DNA of 64,000 nucleotides from positions 6,039,001-6,103,000 of the forward strand of contig NZ_VIWT01000001.1 in NCBI RefSeq assembly GCF_007829815.1. Reading direction: 5' to 3'. The notes below the pieces were generated by a model. The model saw only the letters and a list, made by a program, of their open reading frames with translations. It was not told where the DNA came from and did not search any database. This document shows, piece after piece, positions 49,313-58,088 of the stretch. A program made the position numbers and the translations under genes. The stretch comes from Kitasatospora viridis. Its GTDB lineage: Bacteria > Actinomycetota > Actinomycetes > Streptomycetales > Streptomycetaceae. How positions within the stretch are numbered: the first letter of the stretch is position 1; each line of letters opens with the position of its first letter.

Positions 49313-50187
49313 CAGTCCTCCTCCTTGGCGAGCCGGGTCTGGATCAGGCCGAAGACCGAGATGATCAGGACCATGGCGTAGCCGATCGCCGAGGCGTAGC
49401 CGAAGTCGAAGTACCGGAAGCCGGTCTGGTAGAGGTACACGCCGATGGTGGTGGTGGCGTTGTCCGGGCCGCCGCCGGTCATGATGAACGGCTCGTCGAA
49501 CAGTTGCAGGGTGCCGATGGTGGAGAGCACCACGGTCAGCAGCAGGGCGGGGCGCAGGCCGGGCAGCGTGATGTGCCAGAACCGGCGCCAGGCGCCCGCG
49601 CCGTCCACGGCGGCGGCCTCGTAGTGCTCGTCCGGGATGCCCTGCAGCCGGGCCAGGTAGATCACCGCGTTGTAGCCGGTGTAGTGCCAGGTCAGCGCGA
49701 GCATCACGGAGACCTTGGCCCAGAACGGGTCGGTCAGCCAGTGCACTTCGGGCAGGCCGAGCACGTGCAGCAGCCAGTTGACCGCGCCGGAGTCCGGGTT
49801 GAGCAGTGCGCCCATCAGCAGGCCGTAGGTGACCAGGCCGGTGACCACGGGGAGGAAGAAGCCCAGTCGGAACAGCGGCTTCCAGCGCAGCAGCGCGGAG
49901 TTGAGCGCCACCGCGAGGCCGAGCGCGATCGCGAGCATCACCGGCACCTGGATCACCAGGATCTCCAGGGTGTTGCCCAGCGCCTTCCAGAACAGCGGGT
50001 CGTGGACCAGCCGTTGGTAGTTCCCCAGCCCCGTCCAGCTCTGCTCCATCCCCTCGGTGTGGAACAGGCTCAGGACGAAGGACCAGCCGATCGGGTACAG
50101 CCGGAAGGCCGCGAACAGGACCAGCGCGGGCAGGACGAACAGGTAGGGCGCCAGGCGGCTGCCCGCCCGGGTGGTGCGAGCCGTCAT
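49312..50187 (-). CDS. sugar ABC transporter permease (MalF-type)
   Basis: A 291-residue membrane protein with six helices: YLFVLPALVLFAAFRLYPIGWSF at the N-terminus and the EAA loop EHYEAAAVDGAGAWRRFWHITLPGLRPALL. ATG 50187 overlaps the binding-protein stop by four bases, so the two are translationally coupled. Confidence 0.94.
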   Translation of the reverse strand: MTARTTRAGSRLAPYLFVLPALVLFAAFRLYPIGWSFVLSLFHTEGMEQSWTGLGNYQRLVHDPLFWKALGNTLEILVIQVPVMLAIALGLAVALNSALLRWKPLFRLGFFLPVVTGLVTYGLLMGALLNPDSGAVNWLLHVLGLPEVHWLTDPFWAKVSVMLALTWHYTGYNAVIYLARLQGIPDEHYEAAAVDGAGAWRRFWHITLPGLRPALLLTVVLSTIGTLQLFDEPFIMTGGGPDNATTTIGVYLYQTGFRYFDFGYASAIGYAMVLIISVFGLIQTRLAKEED

Positions 50188-51554
50188 GCCTGGGCCCGGT
50201 GGGTCTGCTGGGCGAGCTGGCCGGCGGCGTCCTTGAGCACCGCGGCCGGGTCGGCGCCCTGCAGCAGCACCTTGGTCTGGGCGTCGTCGATCAGCTTGAG
50301 CGCACGCGGGTAGTCCGCGGTGTAGTTGGTCGGCGTCGAGGGGTTGGACAGCTCGGCGATGAAGACCTCCGCGTACTTCTGTCCGCCGAAGAACGGGTCC
50401 GGCTGGTGGAAGACCGGGTCGTCGTAGGCCTTCAGCAAGGCCGGGAAGATGCCCTTGTCCTTGAAGATCTGCACCTGCGACTCGGGGCGGGTGAGCGCGA
50501 ACTCGGCGAAGGCGAAGGCGGCGCGCTGGTTCTGGCTGGTGCCGGCCACCGCCAGGTGGGTGGAGTTGACGATCGCCGAGCGGGAGCCGCCCGCGGTGAC
50601 GGCCGGCGGGAGCATCACCCGCCAGTCGCCGCTGCTGTCGGTGGCGAAGGTCTCCATGTAGCCGCCGTACCAGGCCGGGTCCGGGCAGACCGCGACCTTG
50701 CCGGCCTTGACCGCCGCGTCGTAGGTGGAGGTGCCCGGCGAGCCCTGCACGTCGACCACCAGGCCGGCGTCGTTGAGCTCCTTGACCAGGGTCAGCGCCC
50801 GGACCGCCTCGGGGGAGTTGAGGGTGATCTTGCCGTCGGTGTTGAAGTAGAAGACGCCCTGGAGCTGCATCAGCAGCTGGAACAGGTTGGCCGAGTCGGC
50901 GGCGGAGGCCGACTTGTCGATCGCCACCAGCGCGGTGCCGGTGGCGTCCTTGACCTTCTTGCCCGCGGCGATCACGTCGTCCCAGGTGGCCAGGGTGGCC
51001 GGGTCGACGCCGGCCTTGCGGAACAGGTCGTCGCGGTAGAAGAAACTGCCCGCGTTGGCCTCCCAGGGCAGGGCGTAGACCTTCTCGCCGCGCGAGACGG
51101 TCTGCCACAGGCCCGGGGCGAAGGCGTTGGAGTACTGGCCCGCGCCGAGCTTGGACAGGTCGGCCAGGCCGTTCGGGAACTTCTCGATGTAGTTCGGCAG
51201 GTAGTCCACGCCGATGTGCAGCAGGTCGCCGAGGCCCTGGCCGCCGGCCTCCATGCCGATGGTGATCTTGTCCCAGATGGCCGGGTTGCCGATGTCCTGG
51301 ACGGTGACCTTCACCTTGGGGTGGACGGCGTTGAACGCCGGTATCAGGGCCCGGAGTTCGGCGGCCGGGTTCTTCCAGCTCCAGACCGTGATGGAACCCG
51401 AGGGCTCCCCGGTGCCGCCGGTGACCGCGCCACCGGTGCTGCTGGAACCACCGCACGCGGAGAGCGTGCCGGCCCCGCCCGCGGCCAGCGCCGCGGCGCC
51501 CAACCCCTTCAGGAACCCGCGCCGACTCGGCTCTCCCATGACTCTGCCGCCCAT
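50184..51554 (-). CDS. sugar ABC transporter substrate-binding lipoprotein (Tat-type signal)
   Basis: A 456-residue family-1 solute-binding protein. The N-terminus has a twin-arginine pattern (SRRGFLKG, Arg at 11-12) and a lipobox LSAC (Cys34), so it is probably exported folded and then lipidated. The mature part (ITVWSWKNPAAELRALIPAFNAVHPKVKVTV; YALPWEANAGSFFYRDDLFRKAGV; TWDDVIAAGKKV) is typical. ATG 51554 follows GGAAGG; ATG 51539 is an alternative. It is the first gene of the operon binding protein-permease-permease-GH36. Confidence 0.94.
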   Translation of the reverse strand: MGGRVMGEPSRRGFLKGLGAAALAAGGAGTLSACGGSSSTGGAVTGGTGEPSGSITVWSWKNPAAELRALIPAFNAVHPKVKVTVQDIGNPAIWDKITIGMEAGGQGLGDLLHIGVDYLPNYIEKFPNGLADLSKLGAGQYSNAFAPGLWQTVSRGEKVYALPWEANAGSFFYRDDLFRKAGVDPATLATWDDVIAAGKKVKDATGTALVAIDKSASAADSANLFQLLMQLQGVFYFNTDGKITLNSPEAVRALTLVKELNDAGLVVDVQGSPGTSTYDAAVKAGKVAVCPDPAWYGGYMETFATDSSGDWRVMLPPAVTAGGSRSAIVNSTHLAVAGTSQNQRAAFAFAEFALTRPESQVQIFKDKGIFPALLKAYDDPVFHQPDPFFGGQKYAEVFIAELSNPSTPTNYTADYPRALKLIDDAQTKVLLQGADPAAVLKDAAGQLAQQTHRAQA

Positions 51555-51987
51555 ACCGGGGCCTTCCTCCCTGGAGGCGTGCCGACGCCTGTGGCCGCTC
51601 GGCACGCGGATCTCGGCCGCCCGACGTACCGGCGACCGAGCAGGAATGTAGCCAATCGAACGGATCTGAACAATGGTTTGCGCAGAATTTTCGACGCGCA
51701 GAGCGAAAACAGCGTGCACGGATTGCCGCAGCTCAGCCGCTATCTTGGCTACGAGCCGTGCAGGACAAGGGAGTTGGATGATCACTCGGCTTTCAGTGCG
51801 GGCTCGGAGGAGTTGGCGTCAGGGCGTTGACTCGGGGTTGATTGTGTTCGATCATGTTCACCGGGCGAGGGCCCCACAGCCCGCTGCGGCCATGTGCGCG
51901 AGGGGCGGCCGCAGCGGGCGCCCGGCCACCTGTCGCTCCGTCAGGGGGCTTGCGCGCAGGGGCGCCCGGGCGTGCCACGATGGACGG
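51555..51987. promoter_or_regulatory. control region of the sugar operon
   Basis: 433 bp without a supported gene. TTTTCG (51688-51693) and CGAAAA (51704-51709) form a 10-base-spaced inverted repeat about 135 bases before the binding-protein start, in a locally AT-rich stretch (51650-51715). A half-site TTTGCGCA lies at 51677-51684. These are candidates for the LacI operator. Bases 51760-51987 are the upstream of the plus-strand NUDIX gene and show nothing specific. Confidence 0.35.
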
Positions 51988-52731
51988 GTGAACGAGCGAC
52001 CGGTCGAGCTGTTCGAGGTGCGCCGGCTGAGCCTGGTCGAGACGCCGCCGCCCGAGGTGCCGCCCGAGCAGCTGGCCGCGATGGAGCTGGCCTGGGCCGC
52101 GGCGGTGGCGGAGAACCCGGCGCTCTTCGACGGACCGGTGACCACCTGCACCGGCGTGACCGGGCTCGGGTCCGAGGCCCTGGAGATCCGCTGGGCGCCG
52201 ATCGGCTTCCGCTACTGGGCGCTGCGCCGGGTGCCCGGCGCCCGGCGGGTGGGCAGCTTCTTCGTCACCGTGCTGCAGACCGACGAGCACGGCCGACTGC
52301 TGCTCGGCCGGGAGTCCGCGAGCACCGCGGCGCCGGGCCGCTGGCAGCTGCCCGGCGGCTCGGTCGAGCCGCCGGAACCCGGCCGGCCGCTCGACCTGGC
52401 CGCGCTGCGCCGCCACGCCACCGTCGAACTGGTTGAGGAGGTGGGCATCGTCACACCTCCACAAGCCCTTGACCTGCGCTTCGTCACCCGGGGCCGGTAC
52501 GGCAGCACGGGCGTGCACTTCCGCGCCCCCGCCCGCCCGGCCGCCGAACTGCTCGACCAGTACGCGCTGCTGGCCGCCGCCGAGCGCGCCGAGGGCCGCG
52601 AGCCCGAGCTGGAGCGTCTGGCGCTGATCGCCGATCCGGCGGAAGTCGCCCTGCTGGAGGGCACCTTGGTGGACTACCTGGCCCCGGTCGCGACCCGCTT
52701 CCACGAGCTCGAACGGCCGCCGGGAGACTGA
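51988..52731 (+). CDS. NUDIX hydrolase family protein
   Basis: A 247-residue protein. The NUDIX box is recognisable but expanded: LPGGSVEPPEPG...ALRRHATVELVEEVG near 128-155, with a 7-residue insertion. It keeps VELVEE, but the Arg before the Glu is replaced, so it is a divergent member. N-terminal 100 residues (ELFEVRRLSLVETPPPE...YWALRR) precede it. GTG 51988 is taken as the start; the in-frame sequence upstream is not protein-like. Role unknown. Confidence 0.78.
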   Translation: MNERPVELFEVRRLSLVETPPPEVPPEQLAAMELAWAAAVAENPALFDGPVTTCTGVTGLGSEALEIRWAPIGFRYWALRRVPGARRVGSFFVTVLQTDEHGRLLLGRESASTAAPGRWQLPGGSVEPPEPGRPLDLAALRRHATVELVEEVGIVTPPQALDLRFVTRGRYGSTGVHFRAPARPAAELLDQYALLAAAERAEGREPELERLALIADPAEVALLEGTLVDYLAPVATRFHELERPPGD

Positions 52732-53245
52732 TCACCAGGTCGCGCCGGGCGCCCTCCCTCGTCCGACCCTGGACTTGTGCTGCGGGCGGATTGCCGTACT
52801 GACATCCCGTATACGAATGTCTCCGCAACAAGGCCGAGTTGAGATTCATTGAAGGAGAGTCCGGGCCGCCCCCATCGAATCTCGATCACCGCTTACGGAT
52901 TTGTTCATCCGCCGGTTGCCGGACTCGATCCGTGGGACTGGGAGTCCATCGGAATTCAACGACCGGTCAGTTCCCCGTCACGCCTCGGTCGTTACCGTAC
53001 TGAACTGCCGCTTTGTCGATCCATCGACCATCCCCGTGTGATGGATCGCACTGCTGAACGACAGTATGAAAATTTGCTTTGATTTTATCCTTGCGTACGC
53101 GGGCAAGCTTTGCGTTCAGGCAAGGTTGATGAGAACACTGTCCATCCCGGAAGATCACCTACCCTCTTTCCGGTGCAGTACACGGCTCAGTACCCGACTC
53201 AGTCGCTTCGTACTCGACAGTTCAGAGACTTGAGGGAGATACCCA
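52732..53245 (+). promoter_or_regulatory. 514-bp low-GC control region of the Pls-like synthetase gene
   Basis: This is the longest gene-free stretch and is clearly AT-richer than its neighbours from about 52790. CTTGC-N8-GCAAG at 53090-53107 is followed directly by CTTTGC-GTTCA-GGCAAG at 53108-53124, two related inverted repeats that look like a double operator. A CGTATACG palindrome lies near 52807. GAGGGAG lies about ten bases before the ATG at 53246. Short open frames here (such as 52849-53082) lack coding character. Confidence 0.5.
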
Positions 53246-56200
53246 ATGGCTGCGAGCCACGACCCGGTGCCCACCCTGCACCGGTCCGCTCGTGAGGTCG
53301 CCGTCTGGCCCGCCACCCCGGCGCCGCAGGCCCGCACCCTGCTCGATGTCCTGCTCACCACCGCGCACGCGTTCCCCCAGGCACCGGCGCTCGACGCCGG
53401 CGGCACGGTCCTCGACTACCAGGGACTGCTGCGCGAGGTCGGCTCCCTGGCCGAGTGGCTGAAGCAGCACGGAATCGGCGCCGGCGACCGGGTCGGCATC
53501 CGGGTTCCCTCCGGCACCCCGGACCTGTACGTCGCCATCCTCGCCGTGCTCGCCTGCGGCGCCGCCTACGTCCCGGTGGACGCGGACGACCCGGACGAGC
53601 GCGCCGAGATGATCTGGCAGGACGCCCGGGTCTGCGCCGTGATCGGCGCGGATCGCCGGGTCGCGCTGAACCGGCTGGTCCCCCCGGGCGGCCGCACCGC
53701 CGGCCCGACCCCGGACGACGACGCCTGGATCATCTTCACCTCCGGCACCACCGGCCGCCCCAAGGGCGTCGCCGTGACCCACCGCTCCGCCGCCGCCTTC
53801 GTCGACGCCGAGGCCCGGATCTTCCTGCGGCACCAGCCGCTCGCCCCCGGCGACCGGGTGCTGGCCGGCCTCTCCGTCGCCTTCGACGCCTCCTGCGAGG
53901 AGATGTGGCTGGCCTGGCGCCACGGCGCCTGCCTGGTCCCGGCGCCCCGCTCGCTGGTCAAGGCCGGCACCGACCTCGGCCCCTGGCTGGTCGAGCGCGG
54001 GGTCACCGCGATCTCCACGGTGCCCACCCTGCTCGCGCTCTGGCCGCAGGAGTGCCTGGACCGGGTCCGCCTGGTCATCGTCGGCGGCGAGGCCTGCCCG
54101 CCCGAACTGGTCGACCGGATCGCCGCCCCGGGCCGCGAGTTCTGGAACACCTACGGGCCGACCGAGACCACCGTGGTCGCCACCGCCGCCCAGATGTTCC
54201 CCGGCGAGCCGGTCCGGATCGGCTCGCCGCTGGACGGCTGGCAGCTGGCCGTGGTCAACGAGGCCGGCCACCCGGTGGGTTGGGGCGAGACCGGCGAACT
54301 GCTGATCAGCGGCGTCGGCACCGCCCGCTACCTGGACCCGGCCAAGGACGCCGAGAAGTTCACCGCCCACCCCGCGCTGCCCGGCGGCCGGGTCTACCGC
54401 AGCGGCGACCTGGTGATCGCCGACCCGCGCGGCCTGCTCTTCGTCGGCCGCGCCGACGAGCAGGTCAAGCTGGGCGGCCGGCGGATCGAGCTGGGCGAGG
54501 TGGACGCGGCGCTGCAGGCGCTGCCCGGCATCCGGGCCGCCGCCGCGGCCGTGCGCACCAACCCGGCCGGCACCCAGCTGCTGGTCGGCTACCTGGTGCC
54601 GCAGCCGGGGGAGCAGCCCGACCTCACGCTGGCCCGCAAACTCCTGCAGGAACGTTTGCCCGCCGCCCTGGTCCCACTGCTCGCCGTCGTCGAACACCTG
54701 CCCACCAAGACCTCCGGCAAGGTCGACCGCAACTCCCTGCCCTGGCCGCTGCCCGGCCTCGGCCAGACCGACGGCGGACCCCGCCCCCGGCTGACCGGCG
54801 CCGCCGGCTGGCTCGCCGAACAGTGGGAGGCCACCCTCGGCCTGCCCGTGCAGGCCGACAGCGACTTCTTCGCGCTCGGCGGCTCCAGCCTGGTCGCCGC
54901 CCGGCTGATCTCGGTGCTGCGCAGCCGCTACCCCGGCGTCTCGGTCGCCGACCTCTACGCCAACCCGGTGCTCGGCGACCTGGCCACCGCGCTGGCCGGC
55001 CAGGACGGCGGACCCGGCGAGCAGCGCCGGGTGCGCCGCACCCCGCGCCGGGCCGCGGTCTTCCAGACCCTGGTGCTCGCCGTCCTCTACACCGTCACCA
55101 GCGTGCGCTGGGTGCTCGGAGTCGCCGCCGTCGACAACCTGATGGGCGGTCACCTGGCCTGGGCCCCGAAGACCCCGTGGTGGCTGATCATCACCGGCCT
55201 GCTGCTGTTCGCCAGCCTGCCCGGCCGCCTGCTGCTGACCGGCGTCGGCGTCCGCGTGCTCACCGCCCGGCTGCGACCCGGCAGCTACCCCCGCGGCGGC
55301 CTGTCCCACCTGCGGCTGTGGGCCGCCGAGCGGGTCGTCACCGCGTTCGGCGCCACCCAGCTGGTCGGCACCCCGTGGGCCGGGCGCTACGCCAAGCTGC
55401 TCGGCTGCAAGGTCGGCAAGGGCGTCCACCTGCACGCCCTGCCGCCGGTCAGCGGACTGGCCAGCTTCGGCGCCGACTGCTCGGTGGAGCCCGGCGTGGA
55501 CCTGGCCGGCTGGTGGCTCGACGGCGACCTGCTGCACCTCGGCTCGATCGAGATCGGCGCCGGCGCCCGGGTCGGCACCCGGTCCACCCTGATGCCCGGC
55601 GCCCGGATCGGCACCGCCGCCGAGGTCGCCCCCGGCAGCTGCGTGCTCGACACCGTCCCGGCCGGCCAGCACTACCACGGCGCGCCGGCCCGGCCCAGCA
55701 GCGAGCCCACCCAGCCCTGGCCCGCACCGCGCCGGGCCGGCCGGACGGGCCGGGGCGGCTGGAACCTGGCCTACGGCCTCGGCACCACGCTGTTCGGCCT
55801 GCTGCCGCTGCTGGCCGCCGTGCCCGCGCTGCTGGCGATCTACACGCTGGTCGACAGCGATCGCACGCTGGGCACCGTACTGTTCCAGCTGCTGCCCGCC
55901 AGCGCCCTGCTCACCTTCGTCAGCGTCGGCTGCTACGCGCTGCTGCTGATCGTGCTGATCCGGCTGTTCAGCCGCCCGATCGAACCCGGCTACCACTCGG
56001 CGCACGGCAAGGTCGCCTGGTGCGTCTGGGCGGTCAGCCGGCTGATGGACACCGCCCGTAGCTCGCTCTTCCCGGTCTACGCCAGCCTGCTCACCCCGCT
56101 CTGGCTGCGGCTGCTCGGAGCCCGGGTCGGCCGTCGGGTGGAGGCCTCCACGGTGCTCGCGCTGCCCGGCCAGATGCACGTCGAGGACGGCGCCTTCCTG

Positions 56201-57214
56201 GCGGACGACACCCTGATCGCCCCGTTCGAGGTGCGCGGCGGCTGGCTGCGGATCGGGCCCTCGCGGGTCGGCCGGCGGGCCTTCGTCGGCAACTCCGGCA
56301 TCGTCGGCGCGGACCGGGAGCTGCCCGAGCGGGCGCTGGTCGGCGTGCTCTCCGACGCGCCCGCCACATCGGCGCCCGGCTCCTCCTGGCTCGGCCGGCC
56401 CGGGATCGAGCTGCCCCGGGTCGCCGACGCCGGCGACGAGGGCCGCACCTACGACCCGCCGCGGCGGCTGATGCTGGCCCGCGCCGCCGTGGAGAGCTGC
56501 CGCTGGCTGCCGGTGGTGCTCACCGTGGTGCTCGGCGACCTGGTCTTCGGTGCGTTCCAGGAAGTGATCGACCAGGACGGGACGGCCGCCGCGCTCGCCG
56601 TCGGCGGCGTGATAACGGCCGGTGCCACGGTGGCCGCCTGCCTGGTCACCACCCTCGCCAAGTGGCTGCTGGTCGGCCGGTTCCGGGTCGGCGAGCACCC
56701 GCTGTGGTCCAGCTTCGTGTGGCGCAACGAGCTCTACGACACCTTCGTCGAGGAGCTCGCCATGCCCTGGGGCGGCCAGGCGCTGCTCGGCACGCCCTAC
56801 CTGAACCTGTGGCTGCGCAGCCTCGGCGCGAAGATCGGCCGGGGTGCCTGGTGCGAGACGCACTGGCTGCCCGAGGCCGACCTGATCACCGTTGGCCCCG
56901 GCGCCAGCGTCAACCGGGGCACCGTGCTGCAGACCCACCTCTTCCACGACCGGGTGATGCGCCTGGACGTGGTGGAGCTGGACGAGGGCTCGACGCTCGG
57001 GCCCAACTCGATCGTGCTGCCCGGCACCACGATCGGCGCCGGCGCCTCGATCGGCGGGGCCTCGCTGGCGATGCGCGGCGAGTCGATCCCGGCCAGCACC
57101 CGGTGGATCGGCAACCCGGTGGCCGCCTGGCCGACCACCAGCTCGGCCGGGATACCGCAGCAGAGCCGGGGCCGGCACCGCATCGCCGGACGGCGGGCCG
57201 CCGCCCGCCGCTGA
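53246..57214 (+). CDS. pls: epsilon-poly-L-lysine synthetase homologue (Pls-type NRPS)
   Basis: A 1,322-residue membrane-bound single-module synthetase. It has the length and order of Streptomyces Pls (about 1,319 residues). Adenylation domain, residues 20-500: TSGTTGRPKGVAVTH (A3), NTYGPTE (A5), YRSGDL (A7), PTKTSGKVDR (A10). Thiolation domain: LGGSS near 548. Then three blocks, each of two membrane helices and a soluble domain, starting near 605, 840 and 1075. Each soluble domain shows left-handed-helix hexapeptide features (SVEPGVDLAGWWLDGD, RVGRRAFVGNSGIVG, GASVNRGTVLQTH); in Pls these tandem domains catalyse iterative amide bonds on lysine. Aligned by eye, the specificity positions read D-A-E-T-I-G-T-V-V, which I recall as matching Pls, so L-lysine is the expected substrate. 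A degrading enzyme gene is not adjacent. Confidence 0.92.
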   Translation: MAASHDPVPTLHRSAREVAVWPATPAPQARTLLDVLLTTAHAFPQAPALDAGGTVLDYQGLLREVGSLAEWLKQHGIGAGDRVGIRVPSGTPDLYVAILAVLACGAAYVPVDADDPDERAEMIWQDARVCAVIGADRRVALNRLVPPGGRTAGPTPDDDAWIIFTSGTTGRPKGVAVTHRSAAAFVDAEARIFLRHQPLAPGDRVLAGLSVAFDASCEEMWLAWRHGACLVPAPRSLVKAGTDLGPWLVERGVTAISTVPTLLALWPQECLDRVRLVIVGGEACPPELVDRIAAPGREFWNTYGPTETTVVATAAQMFPGEPVRIGSPLDGWQLAVVNEAGHPVGWGETGELLISGVGTARYLDPAKDAEKFTAHPALPGGRVYRSGDLVIADPRGLLFVGRADEQVKLGGRRIELGEVDAALQALPGIRAAAAAVRTNPAGTQLLVGYLVPQPGEQPDLTLARKLLQERLPAALVPLLAVVEHLPTKTSGKVDRNSLPWPLPGLGQTDGGPRPRLTGAAGWLAEQWEATLGLPVQADSDFFALGGSSLVAARLISVLRSRYPGVSVADLYANPVLGDLATALAGQDGGPGEQRRVRRTPRRAAVFQTLVLAVLYTVTSVRWVLGVAAVDNLMGGHLAWAPKTPWWLIITGLLLFASLPGRLLLTGVGVRVLTARLRPGSYPRGGLSHLRLWAAERVVTAFGATQLVGTPWAGRYAKLLGCKVGKGVHLHALPPVSGLASFGADCSVEPGVDLAGWWLDGDLLHLGSIEIGAGARVGTRSTLMPGARIGTAAEVAPGSCVLDTVPAGQHYHGAPARPSSEPTQPWPAPRRAGRTGRGGWNLAYGLGTTLFGLLPLLAAVPALLAIYTLVDSDRTLGTVLFQLLPASALLTFVSVGCYALLLIVLIRLFSRPIEPGYHSAHGKVAWCVWAVSRLMDTARSSLFPVYASLLTPLWLRLLGARVGRRVEASTVLALPGQMHVEDGAFLADDTLIAPFEVRGGWLRIGPSRVGRRAFVGNSGIVGADRELPERALVGVLSDAPATSAPGSSWLGRPGIELPRVADAGDEGRTYDPPRRLMLARAAVESCRWLPVVLTVVLGDLVFGAFQEVIDQDGTAAALAVGGVITAGATVAACLVTTLAKWLLVGRFRVGEHPLWSSFVWRNELYDTFVEELAMPWGGQALLGTPYLNLWLRSLGAKIGRGAWCETHWLPEADLITVGPGASVNRGTVLQTHLFHDRVMRLDVVELDEGSTLGPNSIVLPGTTIGAGASIGGASLAMRGESIPASTRWIGNPVAAWPTTSSAGIPQQSRGRHRIAGRRAAARR

Positions 57215-57236
57215 CGGACCGTCAGTGAGTCGCAAT

Positions 57237-57281
57237 GCCCGCAGGCCCCGCCCGATGTCAATTCGGGCGGGGCCTGCGGGC
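57237..57281. terminator. strong bidirectional terminator after pls
   Basis: A perfect 19-bp stem (57237-57255 with 57263-57281) with a 7-base loop lies between the convergent synthetase and dehydrogenase genes. Confidence 0.88.
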
Positions 57282-57284
57282 GTC

Positions 57285-58007
57285 TCAGGCCAGGCCGCCG
57301 GTCGCCCGCAGGTTCTGGCCGGTCATCCAGCGGCCGTCCGGGCCGACCAGGAAGGCGACAACGTCGGCCACGTCGGCCGGCTCGCCGAGCCGCCCCAGCG
57401 GGGTCATCGCCGCCGCCGCGTCCAGGATCGGCTGATCGGCGGTGTGGCGCAGCATGTCGGTGTCGGTGGCACCCGGCGAGACGGTGTTCACCGTGATGCC
57501 CCGGCGGCCCAGTTCGAGCGCCGCCACCCTCGTCAGCTGCTCCAGCGCGCCCTTGCTCGCCGCGTACGGCGCGATCTTGGGGGAGGAGCGGAAGGTGTTG
57601 GCGGTGGAGACGTTGACGATCCGCCCGCCGTCGCGCATCGACCGGGCCGCATGACGGATGGTCAGGAAGGCCGAGCGGGCGTTCACCGTCAGGATCCGGT
57701 CGAACTCGGCCAGCTCGGTCTCGGCGATGGTGGTCAGGGCGAAGGTCGGCGCGGCGTTGTTCACCAGGATGTCCAGGCCGCCGAGGTGCTCCTGCGCTTC
57801 TGCCATCAGCCGCTCGGCCTCGGCGGGGTCGGACAGTTCGGCCCGGATCGGGTGCGCGCCGACCTCCGCCTCGATCTCCCGGGCCGCATCCGCGCTGCTC
57901 GCGTAGCTGAACACCACCTCGGCGCCCTCGCGGCGCAGCCGCTCCACGATCGCCCGCCCGATCCCGCGTGAACCACCGGTCACCACGGCGGTCTTACCCT
58001 TGAGCAC
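57285..58007 (-). CDS. short-chain dehydrogenase/reductase
   Basis: A 240-residue NAD(P)-dependent oxidoreductase with a classical Rossmann fold. Cofactor loop TGGSRGIG (residues 10-17), NNAAP, catalytic Ser in VNVSTANTF, and YAASK (Tyr and Lys). The C-terminus is typical of FabG-like proteins (DGRWMTGQNLRATGG). GTG 58007 after GGGGAGG is the start. No pathway context is visible; it is convergent with pls. Confidence 0.94.
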   Translation of the reverse strand: MLKGKTAVVTGGSRGIGRAIVERLRREGAEVVFSYASSADAAREIEAEVGAHPIRAELSDPAEAERLMAEAQEHLGGLDILVNNAAPTFALTTIAETELAEFDRILTVNARSAFLTIRHAARSMRDGGRIVNVSTANTFRSSPKIAPYAASKGALEQLTRVAALELGRRGITVNTVSPGATDTDMLRHTADQPILDAAAAMTPLGRLGEPADVADVVAFLVGPDGRWMTGQNLRATGGLA

Positions 58008-58088
58008 GGTCCCTCCCCATTGTTCCGAGTCCCAGCACCCCGAGCAGTACCCGAAGTTGTCGGCATTCTCTCAGGAAGAGCCCTCGCG

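Noticed and set aside
52849..53082. 77-codon frame upstream of pls
   Set aside because: It has a TTG start and lies in AT-rich control DNA with no conserved features. It cannot be supported as a gene.
53222..57235. 1,337-codon open frame antisense to pls
   Set aside because: Composition is typical of antisense high-GC frames, and the plus strand carries all NRPS motifs.
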